Origin: Funneliformis mosseae | Lineage: Eukaryota > Glomeromycota > Glomeromycetes > Glomerales > Glomeraceae | DNA: 19,371 bases | Reading direction: 5' to 3' | Assembly (NCBI GenBank): GCA_910592005.1 | Contig: CAJVPP010001540.1 | Coordinates: 1 to 19,371 of the forward strand | In this document: in pieces, positions 1-9,975 of the stretch | How the letters are laid out: each line of letters begins with the position of its first letter | Position numbering within the stretch: position 1 is the stretch's first letter | Notes under the pieces: generated by a model | The model's input: the letters and a program-made list of their open reading frames with translations, nothing else | The model's database searches: none | What the model was told of the DNA's origin: nothing | Program-made: the position numbers and the translations under genes

Positions 1-271
1 TTTCTGAGAAATGTGAATTAAAATAATATTTGATGCTTTGTTCCTATTTTTTTTAACGCTTCGTACTGTTATGTTAATTGTGTCTTCTTCCGATATTAAT
101 GAAACTAGTCGTCCTTCTTCGAGCTTCCTTTCTTGTAACCTTCGCAAGTTCTTTATATGAAGCAACCTTTTGAACATGAACTGTTTGAAGGAGATATCGT
201 TTAGTAAACGGACGCGTGATATTGCGACGAAAGAATTTTTTTACATTATATCCCCAGAATATTTTCTCCAC

Positions 272-332
272 ATCTCCGCCACATCCCCGCGCCTTTCACG
301 CTCCGGACTTCACAACGGCCCTCGCCGTTCCC
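272..332. other. GC-rich island with a short perfect hairpin
   Basis: This roughly 60-base stretch is clearly GC-richer than the AT-rich DNA around it. Inside it AACGGC (314-319) and GCCGTT (324-329) form a perfect 6-bp stem with a CCTC loop. No gene or element boundary could be tied to it. It may be a fragment of a mobile element or a foreign insert; a role is not known. Confidence 0.4.
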
Positions 333-584
333 TAGTAATAAGCTAAATTTAGAAGAAAATAATGAAAACAATTTTAGTTTTTTATTAAAAGCAGCAGAAA
401 ATGAAGATTGTAATTTTTTTATCATTACAATTATAATAATAAATTTTTTTACATTTTTTGTTAAAACATATATCGTTTGAATCGTTAAAAAAATTGCGAG
501 ACCTTTTGTATTAATCACGATTCTAGTATTTTATTGGTTATTTATACAACTATAGTAAATCATATTAAATGAATATATTGTGGA

Positions 585-731
585 CCTATTCGGACTTGAT
601 CCTGAAAGATAATTTCGGGGGTAGCTAGTACTTGTATATAGATTTTTAAGATTTAATATTTATATTTTTGTATAAATTTAATAAAGTTACTGGCAGTGCC
701 ACTTCGTAAAAAAAAAAAAAAAAAAAAAAAA
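585..731 (+). mobile_element. 3' end of a non-LTR (LINE- or SINE-like) retroelement with poly(A) tail
   Basis: The segment ends in 24 adenines (708-731). Just before the tail it reads TATAAATTTAATAAAG followed by a short CACTTC-containing end. The LINE that ends at 12736 has the same layout: TATAAATTTAATAAAG, then GCACTTC, then 24 A. The body upstream differs, so this is probably another subfamily or a heavily eroded copy. The 5' limit is not visible and the start given is approximate. No open frame of the element remains here. Confidence 0.5.
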
Positions 732-1200
732 TCTTTAGCAGCTGCAAAGAGAACATTTTCCACTTTTGAACGATTATGGAAATGGAATGACCGCGTTAAA
801 AGTAGGTTTATATTTATGGAAAGAATTCAAAAAATATGATAATAATGGAGGTGGTGAAAATGACTAATGATTTATCAAATATAACAAAAATTTAGCTGTT
901 TGTAATAAATATAGTTCTGCGATATATTAAAATTTTTTTTTATATAAATTTTATATAAACTTATATTACACGGTTTATACGGTTAATTAAATCTTAATTC
1001 ATATCGGACTGATTTATAATACAACTACCCCAAGCTCAATAACAGAAGACTCGAACAGGTTGGGATTTCGACACGGAGAGCTTATTGTATATTGAAGAAG
1101 AAAGACTCGACACTTCAAAATTTTACGCTAGGAAAAAATTATTGATCATGCCTTTCTTGAGGAAAATTTCGTAGTATTCAATCAGTGAAGATTTGGGACT
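732..1200. other. Intergenic AT-rich stretch, possible eroded coding remnants
   Basis: No intact gene is seen. A 36-codon plus-strand frame (733-840) directly after the poly(A) reads like protein (SLAAAKRTFSTFERLWKWND) but stops soon and I do not recognise it. Sequence around 1030-1200 also has gene-like base composition, with stops in all frames. The remainder down to 1363 is AT-rich and is probably 3' UTR and spacer of the minus-strand helicase gene. Confidence 0.3.
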
Positions 1201-1363
1201 TTAAAGGATATTCTGAATCAAAGAGATTAGTTATTTAATATATATAAAGACGGTATCAATCAAATTTTAATAGAATATACAAAATTTCTTTACATTACAA
1301 AACAAGAAACTAATAAAATCATTACATAAATATTAGTAAACTATAAATAAAATTTATAAAAAA

Positions 1364-4300
1364 CTAGCAATAAGGACATTTCTTAATTTCTTTAGCGTTA
1401 TAATCGTAACAAGGGGAACGATTTACATGATTACAATCAGGATATCCAAATTTAACCATAGTTCGGCACATCGTTGTACACCAGGGTGATGAGCAAATCT
1501 CTTCACACTTTAGACGAAAAATAAAATAAATCAGAGAACCATTTAAACTTAATAAAACTTAATAACGAGAATACAATATTAAATGATCAAACCTGATGCC
1601 CGCATGGTAATTTTTTAGAACACGTCTCCTTACATCTATAATTACCAGGTGATTGTTTTACGTAGCAAAACACTTCTTTTTCGTGTCCACATGGTGGGCG
1701 AAACACAACCATTTGTTCACAATTTCCACAAGGATCGTCACATCGTTTGGAACATGAATGGCCACAAGAAGGGAATTTCCGGATGCATTTTTCCTACATG
1801 ATTTTCAAACAAAAATATTGCTATTAATCAAATATAATCATCAATAATTAATTTTTTTAACAAAAAAAAAAAAACGTTAAAGCTTACCTTACAAGTATTG
1901 TGTGGAGATATATGACATTTATTTGGACAAATCTGTATCAAAAATATATATATATAATTATTTCGTGATTGATATTTATCATAATTTGAATACTCACGTG
2001 ACCACATTCCATAACCTCTTCACATTCCCTCATACAACCACCTTCAGGTGGTATTTCAGCAGACCATGTAACTTCAGTTATCACCACACCACGTGGCCAT
2101 TCTTCTTTATTAGGGTTAGAATGTTTTTGACAATACAGGTCAATAGATTGACCGCAACGTCCAGATTTTTCAAGTATTCTCAAAACTTCTCGCCAAAGCT
2201 CGGATTGCATTTTTAATTGTGATACATTGCCAAAAATATACATTCCATGTTTAGCTCGTGATAAAGCAACGCAAACTATTTCAAAAGTCATAATTATTAA
2301 AACCGATAAGCGTCTTTAAAATGAAAAAAGAAGCACATATCTTACCTCTGTTGGACACATTCAAAAAACCTATACTCTGTCGTGGTTCACGGCTTCTTAC
2401 CAAGGACAAAAGAATTATATCATTTTCCTCTCCTTGAAAGCCATCCACCGAACATACACGAACATCTACAATTTCTGGTGTATTACGAGATTCATCTCTT
2501 AATAACTTATCAATGAGTTTCCTTTGACCAGAGTACATACTTAAAATGGTACTATAAAAAAAGAATTGTTATAATTTCAAATCAACAATTTACATATGAA
2601 TTTAATAAAGACTTACATTTTTTTTGCATTCGTTCCACCTTTCACAAGATAGTTGGTAAATTTGGTACACATCTCTGCCTCAAACTTGTTTTTTTTACTC
2701 ATCGTATCTTCTTCGTGAACCTCCTCTTCTTGGTGATCAAAGAAAAAGAGATCATTACAAAAACCTGGAACATTAGGATAGTTACATACATTATCGTGAT
2801 CTGTGAGGACATCTTTATAAATTGGTGTGAGCAATTCTCTGATCTCCGGTCGCATACGGCGTTGTTCAGTGAGTTGACAATATGGCAAGAATTTTGTCAA
2901 CCGTTCAAACAATGAAACATCCAAATGCTATAAAGTACAAGATTTTTTAGCCACAAGGGCTTATATATACCAAAAATAAATATATATTTTTTATGTTAAT
3001 TTACATGGTTTTTGGCAAGATCATGCACAGAAGTATTTGGTCGAAGTTGTTGATGGTCGCTATTTTAAGTAAAAAAACCAATAAATATTTTAAAATAATT
3101 TATATATTTTAAAATACTAAAATATAATACCCAATAAGAATCAAATGTTCAGTCGCAGGTGTAAGAGCGGTCACAATGTGTGCTTCCAAAGTCTCGGCGG
3201 CTTCTTCAATAATCATGATTTTTGGTGCCAAATTAATCAGTAAATCATGATATTTGGCCTAATAAGTTTGAAGATAAAAAAATTTAATTCATAAAAATTA
3301 AATGCTTTATTTTAAGAAAAGATTATATTAACCACTTACTGCGGCTGTAGTGGTCATCCCAACAACGCGAGCCCCTTTGAGAATAAACAAATCTTCACGA
3401 ATCCTTTCGGTTTTTATCTGCTCAGAAAATTTGAGATATTGCTCACAAAGGTGTTTAAGTCGATCAAAAATTTCTTCCAGTCTTACACGACGCCAACGTC
3501 TATGCATTTCTACACGGACTTCTTGAGGTATAGACCATAAATCTTCAGCGGAAGAATATTCACGTATCATATCTTCACTAACGTATACATCCGACTTTAT
3601 ACATTTTTCATTCCTTAATTCTACAAAGTCACCGCTTGTAAGCTGACCACCATCAATTCCCTGAAATTCTGCTTCGACAACATGGATGTACTCTTCATCA
3701 AATTCTTCTTCTTCTTCCACTTGATCCCCGTAATCTTCCGACAAGAATTGGAAAAACTGATAATCAAGTTCATTTTGCTTCGAAGCTGCAGCAGAGATTG
3801 AGGCTTCTAGCCATTCTTGTATATAGTCTCTATCGCTGTCATCGTTACCGGCTGAACTACTTGAATACCAATCATCTTGTTTAAGACTCGAAATTTGCTC
3901 ATCTGTGAGATATCCCTGTTCTTTGATAAAATCCAATTCAAGACATGGCTTCCCTATCTCTTTACATAAATCTTTCATTTCATCCTCAATCTTCTTTCTT
4001 TTAACAAAGAAAAGATTAAGATTCCGATTTCTAAAATTTGTATTATTAGACGATTTCATATCGCTTCGTATATTAAACAATGTACGCGGTTTGATTAGAG
4101 TTGAAGAAGATCTTGAACCTAGTCTAATAATATTTTCCTCATAAAGTTGAATGCCTAAAGTAATTTAAAGTTAAGTAATGAATGCTGAACGAAAAAATAA
4201 TTTTTTTGTAATGCAAAAAACACAAACCTTCAAGGAATTGATCTAACGCATGATTTGTTTGACACGCAACAACAATAGTACCTGGAAGATTCTCTAGTAA

Positions 4301-5718
4301 AATTCTAACTGCAGTAAGACCCACATAAGTTTTTCCTGTACCTGGTGGTCCTTGAACTAAAGCTAATCGACATGTAAGCATCCTCTTTAATGCTTCGTAT
4401 TGTGAAATATGTAATTCAGTTTTCATTTCTTCTATCGTTGGCCAATTATCCCATTTTTCACGAACATTAAGCTAACAAACAATATATTATATAGAGAGAT
4501 ATATAAGATGTATATAATTCAACAATAATAATATCAAATAAAAAAATACCCTAGATGTGCCAATACAATTTTCAAGGTTTTGAAACGCTTCTGTTTTACC
4601 AAGCTCATAGATGGGAATTCTAGCATTCAAATATTTTGGAATTTCGATTTCTAATTTTCGTTCAACAATATGTTCCTTAAATGGTAACGTTTCAGGATCC
4701 AATTCCTGAAGGATATTTAAGACGTGCCTATAAGCTAAATAAAATTCAGCCAATATGTGAACTTTGAAAGAAGGTGTCTAACTACTATAACAAAACATTT
4801 TATAAATACCTTCGAAATACGATGTAGTTGATTCAACCTAAGTGATAAATAATAAATTATTATTATGAAAGAAATCATTAATTATAAAAAAATTTATTTA
4901 TTAATAAATTACCATAATATATCCTTCTGGCAATTCAAAATCTGTATCTTCAAGCCGAAAAAGCACATCAATTTGTAAATCAAAACTCTTCCCGAGTAGC
5001 TCAAGAGGTCGGCTTACAACTGTTCCAAACTTCATAGTATCAAAATTGTCTTTTGAAAAGACGACTAATGTTCCGGGAAGTAAACGCTTGCTTGTGGACC
5101 TGAAATATAAAACTTTGGTTATAGAATTATGTATTCAAATGAATACCGAGTATTAGGATCTAAAATAAATTACCAATTAACACGCTCAAAATCTTTGGTT
5201 CTGAAGCTGATTCGATGTACAACGCCAATTTTTGCGAATGTTACACCCACAAGATTTACCTTAACATATACTCGTAAATCTCGATTATTTTCTTCAGGTT
5301 TTGTTCGAAAAAACTGTATACCTTCACGAAGAGGTCTTAGACAGTCTTCTCTTAGTAATTTATAATGAGTTTCTAGATACTCGTCCATTGATTCGTATGG
5401 TTTATCAATTCGATTTATTGGAATATCTTCCGGTTGTGGTGCTAGAATTTCCTTCTCAGTTGGAATAATCGGTATCGCACGAAAACCTTTTTTTTCCGGC
5501 TTTACGATTTCAAAGAGGTTCGGTAATATAGGACTTAACTTATCACGGTTATCACGGTTATCACGGTTATTTTTACCACCTCCTCTCTTTTGGTTTCTGT
5601 TACCCTTGTTACGATCATTTTGATTTTTAGATGTACTAACGTTAGGACGACCAGAAGACTGGTCTGATATTCTTTGTCTTGGATTAGGTTCTTTATTATT
5701 TTGTCGTCTACGGCTCAT
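1364..5718 (-). CDS. NFX1-type zinc-finger SF1 helicase (ZNFX1/Hrr1-like), 14 exons, 1,123 aa
   Basis: Exons (minus): 5718-5174, 5099-4913, 4837-4810, 4734-4550, 4471-4228, 4154-3340, 3258-3131, 3059-3005, 2927-2617, 2551-2346, 2275-1998, 1932-1888, 1793-1593, 1507-1364. All 13 introns are GT-AG, 65-94 nt, and the exons sum to 1,124 codons with no internal stop. The protein begins with a basic, disordered Asn/Arg-rich tail. SF1/UPF1 motifs follow: GPPGTGKT (about 356-363), [10 protein letters not shown], Walker B IIEEAAE (about 684-690), GDHQQLRP (711-718), [27 protein letters not shown] and VALSRAKHG. Exon 6 adds a roughly 270-aa acidic, partly coiled insert between motifs Ia and II. The C-terminus is a Cys/His array of NF-X1 type (repeats of CGH and CxxxC). 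Known relatives (ZNFX1, fission yeast Hrr1, Neurospora SAD-3) act in RNA silencing; an RNA helicase role here is inferred. The EE instead of DE in Walker B is, from memory, normal for this family. Start chosen at the first ATG before the basic tail. Confidence 0.93.
5542..5568 (-). repeat. Coding 9-bp tandem repeat, three perfect copies
   Basis: The unit ATCACGGTT occurs three times without mismatch inside exon 1 of the helicase gene. On the coding strand it encodes Asn-Arg-Asp repeats in the basic disordered tail. Being a multiple of three, copy-number change would keep the frame, so the site may vary in length between strains. Confidence 0.9.
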
Positions 5719-6226
5719 ACTTCCAGTTGAAAAAATTTTCTGTTTTTTGTAAGTTGAAAATGGGTATTTGGACTAGCTCATATTGTTTAAAAATTCGGAA
5801 AAACTCAGATTATCGCAAAAACATGTTAACCAATAAAATCAAATAGCAACATTTGCTTTTTTTACATAAGAAACTGGCGGCTTAATAGCACATGATCAGA
5901 GAAAGTGTGATTGCGTAACTGTGATGCAATTATGATCGTCGGTGTGATTGATTTTAGTAGATTTTTTTTTCAAGTTTTTAGTTTTTGTAAAGATAAGTTG
6001 TATATTATGTAATTGTCCTGAAGGAACTATATATTTCTATGCATTGATTAAATTTAGGTCATGTGAGCGTTTCTCTGTCCGCCACGTGATTTTCGTCCAA
6101 TAATTCGCTTAGGACTTATGAAATAAATGAAATAGAGAAATTTTTTGAATTGATAAATCAAATAATGAATGGAATGTTTATAATAATCAAATTTTCAAAT
6201 TTTGTGTTGAAGGGATTAGTGAGGGT
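5719..6226 (-). promoter_or_regulatory. Upstream region of the helicase gene
   Basis: About 500 bases with no gene, between the helicase start and unassigned DNA. It contains an E-box-like CACGTG (6083-6088) and a CCAAT (6097-6101) on the plus strand, plus ATTGG-type sites that are weak on the minus strand. Pyrimidine- and A-rich runs lie just before the ATG. The motifs are short and could occur by chance, so this is a location-based call only. Confidence 0.3.
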
Positions 6227-6755
6227 TTATTTCAGGAGAAATCGTTGAGGGCTTACTTTAGAAGCATTTTTTAGCCTCTGATATTTTATAATGATATCTT
6301 TATCTATCATGAAGGCTGAATAATCATGATAGGATATATTGATATTTTCCAAATAGGATATCTGCTGAGTGACATAGTTTTGACCAGGTGAAAATATGTT
6401 TTCATCTAAAATAATAGACACTTTGGGTAGTATTAAACCTTGGGTTTATGAATAGTAAGAGCAAAAGAATTTTATATAGAAAATTAGATATAATAAGAAT
6501 TGCTTTTATTATTTGAAAGTAATGAGTTTATTTAAGATTTATTAATCCTTTAATGGAGAATGTAACTCAGACAGATTCTTCTGCAAAATTTACATCAGTA
6601 ATTATTCCTATAGTATTATTATATACAGTAGCTACCAAAAGAAACGCAAGTGTAATTGGTTACCTTTGAACGACCATAACTCATCAATCACAAATGCTAG
6701 AAACATGATCTTGTACTTGTTTTAAAGCTCAAATCTTGAAGGATATCCTGGCAAA
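6227..6755. other. Unassigned AT-rich DNA
   Basis: A 64-codon minus-strand open frame (6421-6227) has protein-like composition but no motif I recognise. It could be a retroelement scrap or chance. The remainder up to the poly(T) at 6756 shows no gene, repeat or RNA that I can support. Confidence 0.25.
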
Positions 6756-8110
6756 TTTTTTTTTTGAAGTGCAACAGTTTTGCATAATCTTTATTGAATT
6801 TATATAATACTAAATACATATAATAAAATACAAAATACAAAAATATCTATAAATTAATTTTTAAATAAACTACTTTATCAATACTAACCTTGCACTTTAC
6901 TGAACTAAACTATAAATAGAAGAGAAAAGAAAAGAAAATTTAATAAGATTAAACTATTATACAGTTATCAACCGTTCGAAAGGGAGGGTGTGATTACTAC
7001 CGTTCTAAAAATTTGACCTGTAGGAGTCATAGGCGGTAGCCGCTATAAAGGATGTGAGATTTTAAGTTGAGAAAAGAGAAGAAGAGTGTGGAAAACCTGA
7101 TGTGATCTACAGAACAGTATAGTCTTCTTCAATATTATTTATAATTTTCCATTCATTAAGAGCAGTGTTTCTATATTTCCATATCTTGTAACAAGATGTA
7201 AAAATATCATGATATAGGGAGAATAGGAGACCATGTGATAAATCTTTTGTAGATATACAAGCAGTAATCTTATCAGACAGAGATAAGGATATTATTTCTT
7301 TAATTAAATTGAGGATCAAAAAATCGGCTGTGTCAAAGGCAGGCAGTGTTATCATGAGATATTGATAGAACACTGATGAAACACTAATAGGACAGATAGG
7401 ATATTGTGAAACAGGTTGGGACATATAGTTAAGACATATAGCTAGGACAATAAATCTCTAGAACATCAAAAATGTACATCACTAGGTGCAGGTATCCAAA
7501 TATTATCTGATGATATTTCTTGTAGTAGTGAACCATCTTGTAAAATATTCATTTTCTTGAGATGGTTAATGAATGTTGTTTTGTGTATATCGATAGTATC
7601 TTAGAGGATTAGAATATTTTTTAAACACAGTCACAGGTATTCAAAGTCTTCAATATGTAAGTGATAATGAAAGCATTATGTTGAAGTATAAGTATCAGGA
7701 ATACGAGTATGTATTATTTCTAAAGTAGAAAACATTTGAAGCAACATCTTGATTTTAAATTTCTTTTTGAGGTATCCTATAAAGGACGTTTTATGAGCAG
7801 ATTCTTTATCATTGAGAATCTTGAAAAGAAGAAACTAATCAATAGGTTTGTTACGATATGGATTTAGATATGATAAAGATAACAAGGATTCAGCCTAAAC
7901 AGCTTATTTTTTATTTTTAATAAAAAGATGATGAAGAGCTATAATCGGAGTTAAGTAGTGGCAGAGATAATAGCCTAGGCCTAAATGATCATTATTGATG
8001 AACAAGTTGTGAAGGGATTTTAACCAGTATAATTTCAGAACGAACGGAAACAGAATTATTCCCAAGTGCCTATGTCTTCCCACTAATAAAAGGACTTGAA
8101 AATAAATGCT
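6756..8110 (-). mobile_element. 5'-truncated LINE copy (3' half), degenerate
   Basis: The element starts at the left with ten T (its poly(A) on the minus strand). It has the same end as the plus-strand LINE finishing at 12736: GAAGTGCAACAGTTTTGCATAATC is the reverse of that copy's tail. Reading the minus strand, one meets the end of an RNase H domain (HLGNNSVS, about 8070-8045, matching HKDDHCNNTVD of the other copy). Next come a segment matching PIIAPYQLFIK and the KKKFKIKMLLQ block, then the C-terminal block (7107-7424, ACISTKDLSHGLLFSLYHDI against ACLSAKDLSHSFLSSFYYEV). Stops and frameshifts interrupt every domain, and the zinc-knuckle cysteines are lost. The 5' part, including the reverse transcriptase, is missing; the break lies against the DDE transposon near 8110. 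Confidence 0.85.
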
Positions 8111-8121
8111 CTGTAATTGGT

Positions 8122-9878
8122 TTAGACTTTAACTCCAATTGATTTTGAAGAAGTTTTGGATGACGCGGAAGATGAAGAACAAAATTTGTTCAATCTAAAT
8201 GAAAAAATTAATATTTTGAAAATTGAGCTCAAAGAACAGCAAAAATTATTAACTGTAGCCGAATATAATAAGAAACGAGCGATATTAGAATATTTGACAA
8301 AATTAGATGATAATGGAAAAGGAAAATAAAGGCCAGTATAAAAGCTGCGCAATTGGTTTTTATTGAAAGTGGACTATATAAAGCAAGATCTATTAGATAT
8401 TGGGCAAATTATTGGCTCAAATATAATCGTCTTCTAGTAAGTCATTAAGGTAAATATAAAAAACAATACGATTAATAGATAATGAGAATATAGCAGAAGA
8501 GTGTCATACCTGAATTTGTGCTCAAGGTGGAACAATTACACCACTAAAATTTAAAGAATTTATTGAAAATAAATTACTTGTTAATTTTGGAATAATAAAA
8601 AAAAACAATTAATATGAAAACTGCAATACGTTGGTTAAATATACTTGGTTATTTTTTTCAATCTCAAAAACAAGGTAAGATATTTATTAATTTATATAAT
8701 AAAATAATTAAATATTATGTACTTATCTTAATAATATAATAATAGGCACATATTATGATGATTATGAACGTCCAGATGTTGTAAAATATCATCAAATATT
8801 TTTGGATAAAATTTATAGTTATGAAAAATATATGGCAAAATACGAAGGTGAAAATATGGAATGAAAACCTCTAATATTAAAACCTAATAATAAGGAAATA
8901 ATACTTGTAACACATGATGAATGTATATTTTACTCAAATGATGGAAAATGAGGAGTATGGGCTAAGTCTGAAAAATTATCATTGCGTAAGAAAGGAAATG
9001 GACATTCAATAATGGTTAATGAATTTTTATCAGAAGAATGTGGTCGACTTAAACTAAATGCACAACAACATCAAAAAAACCCTTTCATACCTAAAGAAAC
9101 ACGTGCTTATCTTCAACCGGATAAAGACAGAGAAGGTTTTTAGACAAGTGAATATTTAATAGAACAAGTAAAGATAAAGGCCATTTCCATTTTTAAAACA
9201 CTTTTTCCTAATTGTGTTGCACTATTTGCGTTTGATAATAGTTCAAACCATGCAGTATTTAAATCTGATGCTCTTGTAGCTAGTAGAATGAACTTAAAAC
9301 CTGAAGGCAAACAACCGAAAATGAGAGATACAGTCTTTAGATCAAATAATTAGCATCAATCAATGATAAATAAAAATGGTGAATCAAAAGGAATGAAACG
9401 GGTTTTAATTAAATATAGATTGTAGAAAAATGGATTAGATGCAGACTGTCAATTATGTAAAGACAAAATAGATGATATAACTCAGATAGATTGTTGTGCA
9501 TGACAGATTATTTCTTTATAACCTGACTTTTTATCACAAAAAAGTGCATTAGAAGAAGTAATATTAGAAGCTGGCCATAAATGTATCTTTTACCCAAAGT
9601 TCCACTATGAGTTAAATTTTATTGAACGATACTGGAAGGCAGCAAAACGATATACAAGGGAAAACTGTAATTACTCATGGTTAAGTCTGCAACGTACTGT
9701 TCCTGCAGCTTTAGAGTCTGTTAGTATAATTATAATAAGAAAGTTTGCAAGAAAAGCATGGAGGTATATGGATTTATATAAAAAAGGAATCACTGGTAAG
9801 TTGGCAGAGTATGCCGCCAAAAAGTACAAATCTCATCATTGTATTCCTGATTATGTATTAATAGAGTTAAATCAATAA
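8122..9878 (+). pseudogene. DDE-superfamily transposase, inactivated
   Basis: The conceptual protein opens with an acidic coiled region (DFEEVLDDAEDEEQ; LKIELKEQQKLL), then a helix-turn-helix-like part, then the catalytic domain. Likely acidic triad: D in VTHDECIFYS (8916-8918), D in LFAFDNSSNH (9234-9236), E in ELNFIERYW (9624-9626). The second D and the E are about 130 residues apart, with a Cys-rich insert (CQLCKDKIDD...DCCA) between. A spliceosomal intron (8675-8745, GTAAGA to TAG) keeps the frame. The copy is dead: in-frame stops at 8862, 8949, 9141, 9351, 9423, 9501 and 9519, a frameshift near 8330, and another in an A-run near 8600. The TAG stops at 9141 and 9423 stand where tryptophan would fit. 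The family is common in fungi; its cut-and-paste role is inferred from the triad. Confidence 0.88.
8675..8745 (+). other. Intron inside the transposase pseudogene
   Basis: A 71-nt GTAAGA...TAG segment of almost pure A/T separates FQSQKQ from GTYYDDYERPDVVKYH. Removing it joins the two parts in frame, splitting a glycine codon. Its size matches the introns of the two intact genes in the window, so the transposon probably uses host splicing. Confidence 0.75.
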
Positions 9879-9975
9879 AATAAATCAATAAAGCGCGTTT
9901 TGATTTACAAAGTCACGTGAAGTAATATAAAATCACGTGATTATCGCTATTTTGAAATTTTGGACTGTGTCGATT

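Larger units (their letters stand above)
8111..9975 (+). mobile_element. Degenerate fungal DDE transposon
   Basis: The element fills the gap between the two LINE copies. Its limits are set by where the LINE similarity stops on either side and are accurate only to some tens of bases. I could not find convincing terminal inverted repeats or a target-site duplication. The right end carries two copies of the perfect palindrome TCACGTGA (9913-9920 and 9933-9940), 20 bp apart, which may be subterminal protein-binding sites. The only gene is the broken transposase. Confidence 0.7.

Noticed and set aside
74..518. Minus-strand open frames of 65 and 90 codons
   Set aside because: Low complexity, overlapping each other, crossing the GC-rich hairpin; no motif.
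1902..2216. 104-codon plus-strand open frame
   Set aside because: Antisense to helicase exons 11-12; low-complexity start and no motif.
3905..4144. 79-codon plus-strand open frame
   Set aside because: It is antisense to helicase exon 6, whose frame is phased with all other exons.
4740..4780. Alternative exon 4 start using the acceptor near 4778
   Set aside because: It breaks the frame coming from exon 3; the acceptor at 4735 gives EAYRHVL and a 75-nt intron like the others.
5129..5365. 78-codon plus-strand open frame
   Set aside because: Antisense to helicase exon 1 and crosses its splice site.
8122..8352. 76-codon minus-strand open frame
   Set aside because: Antisense shadow of the acidic N-terminus of the DDE transposase.
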